A stretch of DNA of 64,000 nt. It comes from Pricia mediterranea (GTDB taxonomy: Bacteria; Bacteroidota; Bacteroidia; Flavobacteriales; Flavobacteriaceae). Below, piece after piece: positions 58,601-64,000 of this stretch; within the stretch, counting starts at the first letter, position 1; every line of letters starts with the position of its first letter. The notes under the pieces were generated by a model. The model ran no database searches. It saw only the letters and a list, made by a program, of their open reading frames with translations, and was not told the origin of the DNA. Made by a program: the position numbers and the translations under genes. Where the stretch lies: NCBI RefSeq assembly GCF_032248455.1, contig NZ_JAVTTP010000001.1:1610501-1674500 (forward strand). The letters are read 5' to 3'.

Positions 58601-59994
58601 AGCAACACCTGGTTGACCCGGTCTTCGTCTTCCTGTCCGTGCCGCATGATTTCGAGATAGAGGTCGTCCCCGAACTGTTGCTTCCACCAAAGCAGGGCCT
58701 CCTCGGCTTGGTTTTCGCCCACGTTCAGAATCTTTCCGGGCACTTCGCCATAAAGGTTCCCGGTGAGTACGATGACATCTTCCTTATATTTTTCCACGAC
58801 CTTCCTGTCGATACGCGGCACATAGTAAAATCCGTCCGTATAGGCAATCGACGACATTTTGCAGAGGTTCTGATACCCCTTTTTGTTCTTGGCCAGCAGC
58901 ACGATCTGGTACCCGTTATCTTTTGTATTTTTATTGGTATGCTCTTCACAGACGAAAAATTCGCAACCGATGATGGGGGTAAGTTCCTGTTCCGTTACCG
59001 GCTCGGCATTTTCCTTCGCGGTCTCGTTTCGCTCCCTGACCCCCTTGTTGTATGCGCCGACCTCCTTGACAAAGTGAAAGGCGCCCATCATATTCGCATG
59101 GTCCGTTAGCGCCACGGCCGGCATTTTGTGGTCCGCGGCGGCCTTGACCAGGTCCTTGATGTTGATGGTGCTCTGCAAGACCGAAAACTGGCTATGGTTG
59201 TGCAGGTGGGAGAAGGGCGCATCTTCAAGGGTCTTGATGTTTTCCTTGATCTCTTCCTTGGATATCTCCTCGGTCTCATGGATGCCCAGTTGGGCGGCTA
59301 TTTTTTCGGATGCTTTTTTTAGGTTGATGTGCTTGAGGCCGATCAGTTGGATTTCCTGGGGATTGGCCTCGGAGAAATTTTGGAAATAATCGGGCTGGAC
59401 ATCCAGTTTTTCAATAGGATAGAATTCCCTCCGCAGCAGTTCGAGGAAGCATCGGGTCGTCGCCTCGACATCGGCAGTGGCGTTGTGGGCCTCGTTGAAA
59501 GGTTCGCCAAAAAGATGCTGGTGCAGTTCAGTCAAGGTAGGAAGTTTGAACTTGCCGCCCCGGCCCCCGGGAATTTGACAGAGCTTGGCGGTCTCCTCGG
59601 TACAGGTATCCAAAACGGGCAATTGCTGTAGCGGGTTTTCAACGGACAGCCGGTGAAATTCCGCTCCCATGATGTTCAGGTCGAAGCCAACGTTCTGGCC
59701 AACGATGAACTCGGTCTTGGCCATGGCCGCGTTGAACTTTTCGAGCACTTCGGACAAGGGGACTCCCTGCTCTTCCGCCAATGCCGTGGAAATACCGTGT
59801 ACCTGCTCCGCATCATAGGGAATGTTGTAGCCGTCGGGACGGATCAAGAAATCCTGATGCTCGATAAGCTCGCCCATCGCATCGTGCAACTGCCAGGCAA
59901 TCTGCACGCAGCGCGGCCAGTTGTCGGTGTCGGATATAGGGGCATTCCATTTTTTTGGCAATCCGGTGGTTTCGGTGTCGAAGATTAAATACAT
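55609..59994 (-). CDS. dnaE: DNA polymerase III alpha subunit with fused 3'-5' exonuclease
   Basis: A 1461-residue replicative polymerase. The first 190 residues are a DnaQ-type exonuclease (FDTETTG at 5-11, QNVGFDLNIM, AHNATADVEAT). Next is a PHP domain (HLHNHSQFSVLQ near 258), then the polymerase core with VGPGRGSAAGSV and the catalytic PDIDIDF near 690, and the helix-hairpin-helix and OB parts (IKGVGRSAVETI; REVSFAGVITDVQ). The fused exonuclease is known in Bacteroidota. It is the main chain-copying enzyme in chromosome replication. No clear promoter was found upstream. Confidence 0.96.
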   Translation of the reverse strand: MYLIFDTETTGLPKKWNAPISDTDNWPRCVQIAWQLHDAMGELIEHQDFLIRPDGYNIPYDAEQVHGISTALAEEQGVPLSEVLEKFNAAMAKTEFIVGQNVGFDLNIMGAEFHRLSVENPLQQLPVLDTCTEETAKLCQIPGGRGGKFKLPTLTELHQHLFGEPFNEAHNATADVEATTRCFLELLRREFYPIEKLDVQPDYFQNFSEANPQEIQLIGLKHINLKKASEKIAAQLGIHETEEISKEEIKENIKTLEDAPFSHLHNHSQFSVLQSTINIKDLVKAAADHKMPAVALTDHANMMGAFHFVKEVGAYNKGVRERNETAKENAEPVTEQELTPIIGCEFFVCEEHTNKNTKDNGYQIVLLAKNKKGYQNLCKMSSIAYTDGFYYVPRIDRKVVEKYKEDVIVLTGNLYGEVPGKILNVGENQAEEALLWWKQQFGDDLYLEIMRHGQEDEDRVNQVLLQFAKKHDVKLVATNNTYYCLEEDAEAHDILLCVKDGEKQATPIGRGRGYRYGLPNSEYYFKGQDEMKDLFQDIPEAILNVQEVVDKIEPFELARDVLLPKFDIPEEFKVPEDEVDGGNRGENAYLRHITYEGAKKRYREITPEISERIDFELDTIKNSGYPGYFLITEDFIREARNMDVSVGPGRGSAAGSVVAYCLTITNIDPLKYDLLFERFLNPDRVSMPDIDIDFDDEGRGRVMDYVIDKYGANQVAQIITYGTMAAKSSIRDTARVLDLPLGDADRIAKLIPTMSKLGKIFGVPEADLKKKFRADDLEKVNQLLNIAETDDLEGQTVNMARTLEGSVRNTGIHACGVIITPDDITNFVPVATAKDSDLYVTQFDNSVVESAGLLKMDFLGLKTLTLIKDTVKIVKAKHGIDLVPDDFPLDDEKTYELFQRGDTVGIFQYESPGMQKHMKDLKPTVFDDLIAMNALYRPGPMEYIPSFIRRKHGDEDIAYDLPDMEEYLQETYGITVYQEQVMLLSQKLAGFSKGEADVLRKAMGKKIFALLAKLKPQFLDGGEKKGHPRDILEKIWKDWEAFAAYAFNKSHSTCYAYIAYQTAYLKAHYPAEYMAAVLSNNMNDIKQVTFFMEECKRMGLEVLGPDVNESYYKFAVNKQGAVRFGMGAIKGVGRSAVETIVANRKEDGHFKSVFDVAKRIDLRAANKKAFESLAVAGGFDSFGTAHRAQYFQDEGDGVSFLEKVVKYGAKFQENENSAQVSLFGDASEVQIPEPTVPPCEEWGTMEKLRREKEVVGIYISGHPLDDFKTEIDAFCNAEVAFANDLESHINREVSFAGVITDVQHRVSKNGKGWALFTMEDYSDSHEFRIFGEEYLKFRHFLMINSFAYVKVFVREGWVNRDTGKKGDPRMQYNSFMLLQEVMETYAKKLTIRLNIDEMKEEGIHQLKDTLVLHKGSHPLNFVVYEMDRQIKVRLSSRKQKVQISSELLSSLEESQVHYKLN

Positions 59995-60289
59995 GAAAGG
60001 AACTTAAGTTTTTAGTGTTGCCAGCCAAGCCATGTCAGGGCAAATCGATCAAGGTTGATTTCTCAATGTAAAATTAGGCAATCGGACAGGGTTATGGAAA
60101 AGGATTTTTCAGGAGTTATCAACGTGTGCCGATAGCAGGGAAGGGTCGCTCTTACCGGTTCGGGGGAGGAGCCTGTTTTTGAAGAACAGCACGCAGACCA
60201 TCCTATTTAAACTAGTTGGAAACATTGTGGCCCGGCAATTTCAAAGATACAAAATTTGTTTACCTTCAAATCCCAAAAAACCCACCAAA

Positions 60290-61738
<1,449 letters not shown>

Positions 61739-61775
61739 AAAAGTAGGAACAACCGCCAATAATTTTTCCGCAGTA

Positions 61776-61805
61776 TTGTCATTTTCGAGAAATGGAGTAT
61801 ATTTG
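61776..61805 (+). promoter_or_regulatory. Promoter of the rpsP-rimM operon
   Basis: TATATTTG at 61798-61805 matches the Bacteroidota -7 box, with TTG at 61776-61778, 19 bases upstream, the same spacing as at the tRNA-Asp promoter. It gives a leader of about 130 bases before rpsP. Confidence 0.65.
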
Positions 61806-61939
61806 CACCCGCTTTAAAGAAAAGTGGGAAGCTTTCCCTTCGCAATTCACCCAGAGTGCGGTCAAAGGGAGAATCATTAAAAAAAATAAATTTCAAGAAT
61901 TAATAACGAGGGTCGGGCACCCTGCAAAATTAATGTGAT

Positions 61940-62851
61940 ATGCCAGTAAAAATCAGACTTCAAAGACACGGTAAAAAAGGAAAACCATTTTATTGGATCG
62001 TCGCGGCGGACAGCCGAGCTAAAAGAGACGGTAAATATTTGGAGAAATTGGGCATCTACAACCCAACCACCAATCCCGCGACTATAGAACTTGATGTCGA
62101 CGGTTCCGTTAAATGGCTCCAAAATGGGGCGCAACCGACCGATACCGCGCGAAACATTCTCTCCCATAAAGGAGCAATGCTAAAACACCACCTACTGGGA
62201 GGCGTACGAAAAGGAGCCTTGACCGAGGAACAGGCCGACGAAAAACTTCAGGCTTGGCTAGATGAAAAAGAAAGTAAAATTGCCAAACAATCAGAGGGAC
62301 TTGCCCAGGATAAGGAAAAAGCGAAGGCAGAAGCCCTGAAAGCCGAGAAAGAGGTCAATGAGAAGCGCAAGCAAGAGGCCGCCGAGGCAGCACTGCCGGA
62401 GACTCCCGAAGGTGAAGATGCCAGCGAAGAGGTGGAAGCCGTAACGGAAACCGCTCCAAAACCGGAAGCATCAGTCGAGCAAAGCGAGGAAAAGGCCAAA
62501 TCAGAAGCAAAAAAATCGGAGGACAGCGACTCTAAAGACGCCGAGAAAAAAGAAGACGGAAAGTCCGCGGAAGCAACAGCAAAAAGCGAGGGCAAGAAGG
62601 AGGCCGATAAAAAGGAAGACGATAAAAAGCCCGCGGAAGCGAAAACCGAAGAGGTAATCGAAACTCCGAAAGCTCCGGAGCCGGACACCGAAAATGCCAA
62701 GGACAATTTCGCCGCGCCGGTCGAGGACAAAGAGGATATCAAAAAAGACGACGACAAGAAAGAGGCGCCTAGCGTTCAGGAAGTTGTTTCCGACGAGGAC
62801 TTCGAAAAGAAAGATTCCGATAAGCCCAAGCCGGCCGAAGACAAAAAGTAA
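61940..62851 (+). CDS. rpsP: 30S ribosomal protein S16 with long charged C-terminal extension
   Basis: A 303-residue protein. The first 80 or so residues are S16 ([57 protein letters not shown]), a 16S rRNA binder in the small subunit. Residues about 100-303 are a low-complexity tail rich in Glu, Lys, Ala and Asp (repeats of KSEAKKSED type), probably disordered. Bacteroidota S16 proteins often have a tail, but this is long. It is the first gene of an operon with rimM, 90 bases apart. Confidence 0.95.
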   Translation: MPVKIRLQRHGKKGKPFYWIVAADSRAKRDGKYLEKLGIYNPTTNPATIELDVDGSVKWLQNGAQPTDTARNILSHKGAMLKHHLLGGVRKGALTEEQADEKLQAWLDEKESKIAKQSEGLAQDKEKAKAEALKAEKEVNEKRKQEAAEAALPETPEGEDASEEVEAVTETAPKPEASVEQSEEKAKSEAKKSEDSDSKDAEKKEDGKSAEATAKSEGKKEADKKEDDKKPAEAKTEEVIETPKAPEPDTENAKDNFAAPVEDKEDIKKDDDKKEAPSVQEVVSDEDFEKKDSDKPKPAEDKK

Positions 62852-62941
62852 ACTGGGATTTTCTGGCAATTCCCTTGCCATGTATTAATTGCCCTACATC
62901 ACACGAATTCTTAATACAGAATTTTTAATTCAAGGGAAACG

Positions 62942-63475
62942 ATGGACAAGTCAGCTTGCTTCTACCTCGGTAAAATCGTTTCAAAATACAGTTATAAAGG
63001 GGAGGTATTGGTTAAGATCGATACCGACGAGCCTGAAATTTACGAGAATATGGAATCAGTGTTCATCGCCATGAAAGGCGGTAACCTGGTTCCATTTTTT
63101 ATTGACCGCTGTCGGTTGCACAAATCCCAACTGCTGCGTATCGACTTCGAGGAGGTCAAAGATGAGCGCGCCGCCGACCGGATCATGAACCATGAATTAT
63201 ACCTTCCCCTATCCATGTTGCCCAAGTTGGAGGGCGATAAGTTCTACTTTCACGAAATCACCGGCTTTAGCGTTGAGGATACCGTACATGGGAATATCGG
63301 AACGATTACCGGCGTCAACGACACCACCTCACAAGCTATTTTTGAAATTGACAAAGATGGCAAAGAAGTGCTGGTTCCTATAACGGACGACATCTTTAAG
63401 GGATTGGACCGAGAGCGCAAAATTGTGAATGTTGCTACTCCTGATGGTCTGGTCGAACTCTATCTTGGGGAATAA
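62942..63475 (+). CDS. rimM: Ribosome maturation factor RimM
   Basis: A 177-residue RimM. It has the N-terminal YLGKIVSKYSYKGEVLVKI, the AADRIMNHELYLP join, and the PRC-barrel part YFHEITGFSVEDT and EVLVPITDDIFKG. It binds S19 and helps finish the head of the 30S subunit. It follows rpsP, a common pairing in many bacteria. No trmD or rplS follows directly; a sulfatase gene comes next. Confidence 0.95.
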   Translation: MDKSACFYLGKIVSKYSYKGEVLVKIDTDEPEIYENMESVFIAMKGGNLVPFFIDRCRLHKSQLLRIDFEEVKDERAADRIMNHELYLPLSMLPKLEGDKFYFHEITGFSVEDTVHGNIGTITGVNDTTSQAIFEIDKDGKEVLVPITDDIFKGLDRERKIVNVATPDGLVELYLGE

Positions 63476-63611
63476 TGGAAATTTGACACTTATTCGATTA
63501 CCGCTAAGCTACAGGACCCAAGAAACTTAACTTTTGGTCTTGGTTCTTGGACCTTGTTTCTCGGTTCATAGAAACCGCTATCTTTATCACATTAACCAAC
63601 ATCCGAAAACC

Positions 63612-64000
63612 ATGCATCGCGCAGTCATCCTGTTGATTCCCATTGTATTTACCTCCATTCTACTATTTGCCTGCAAGGGAACTAAAAAATCCCCTGAAGA
63701 AGAAAATCCGAAACCACCGAATATCGTGCTTATTTTTACCGACGATCAGGGCTATGGCGATGTGGGCGTATTCGGAGCGGACGATATTGCGACCCCAAAC
63801 CTTGACCAAATGGCGGGAAGCGGCATCAAACTGACCAACTTTTATTCCGCACAACCGATATGCTCGGCATCACGGGCCGGTATCCTGACCGGTTGCTACC
63901 CCAATCGTATTGGTATCCATAACGCCCTAGGCCCTGGCAGTCCCGTGGGCATCAATCCTTCCGAGACCACCATGGCCGAGATGTTAAAGGCCAACGGCTA
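63612..64000 (+). CDS. Sulfatase, N-terminal part, cut by window edge
   Basis: About 129 residues of a further S1 sulfatase. A lipobox (LLFAC, Cys21) follows the signal. Metal strand LIFTDDQGYGD (40-50) and the formylglycine motif CSASR at 84-88, which has Ala in place of the usual Pro. Such CxAxR motifs occur in some type I sulfatases and are still modified. The rest lies outside the window. It is the second sulfatase in the chromosomal part. Confidence 0.88.
   Translation, partial: MHRAVILLIPIVFTSILLFACKGTKKSPEEENPKPPNIVLIFTDDQGYGDVGVFGADDIATPNLDQMAGSGIKLTNFYSAQPICSASRAGILTGCYPNRIGIHNALGPGSPVGINPSETTMAEMLKANG

Noticed and set aside
57556..59109. 517-codon plus-strand frame
   Set aside because: It lies fully antisense to dnaE, whose motifs are complete; it is a shadow of a GC-rich coding strand.
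62248..62757. Serine-rich minus-strand frame
   Set aside because: It is the reverse reading of the Glu/Lys-rich tail of S16.

Overview
The window looks like a chromosome segment of a marine Flavobacteriaceae bacterium (Bacteroidota). The signs are SusC/SusD pairs, sulfatases, a FecI/FecR pair, a DnaE with a fused exonuclease domain, Bacteroidota-type -7 boxes (TAnnTTTG) with TTG about 19 nt upstream, and a Bacteroides-type conjugation module (RteC, Tra, BfmA/MobB/coupling protein). About 1-53.3 kb reads as an integrative conjugative element (ICE) or a stack of mobile DNA. About 53.3-64 kb reads as ordinary chromosome.

Left part (1-5.6 kb): a C39-peptidase ABC exporter cut by the window edge, then a forward ICE control/replication-like module: RteC, a small HTH protein, a winged-helix-like protein, a DnaC-like ATPase and an EEP-family hydrolase whose catalytic Asp motif is altered. 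From 6.1 to 26.5 kb on the minus strand lies a sulfated-glycan uptake locus: ECF sigma factor, FecR, SusC with an STN signalling domain, SusD and a sulfatase; then a second sulfatase, a second SusC/SusD pair, a large FG-GAP/ASPIC lipoprotein and a third sulfatase. It holds no recognisable glycoside hydrolase or lyase.

From 26.9 to 34.5 kb are a cell-wall amidase (minus) and a compact forward transfer operon (TraE, F, G, I, J, K, M, N-like). From 34.7 to 41.5 kb is an AT-rich type I restriction-modification operon (hsdM-rhuM-hsdS-hsdR; EcoR124-like, with TAEL repeats in HsdS). It is followed by an IS256-type transposase scar, a frameshifted HNH nuclease gene and a membrane PLD-like protein. 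From 44.2 to 48.6 kb are the mobilisation genes (coupling protein, MobB relaxase, BfmA), a candidate oriT, a RadC-like protein and SSB.

Beyond SSB, at 49.6-52.9 kb, sits an AT-rich four-gene cassette in two convergent pairs: Ser/Thr kinase plus an unknown barrel-like protein, facing a PD-(D/E)XK-like nuclease plus a PP2C-like phosphatase. It is the best candidate here for an undescribed, probably defensive, system. A tRNA-Asp follows, with its 3' end facing the element, so it is a plausible insertion boundary.

Right part (54-64 kb): DUF58 protein, thioredoxin, DNA polymerase III alpha, a sulfatase, ribosomal protein S16 with a long charged tail, RimM, and the start of another sulfatase. No integrase was seen, so the element's limits are inferred. 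All calls come from reading the sequence; no database search was made.
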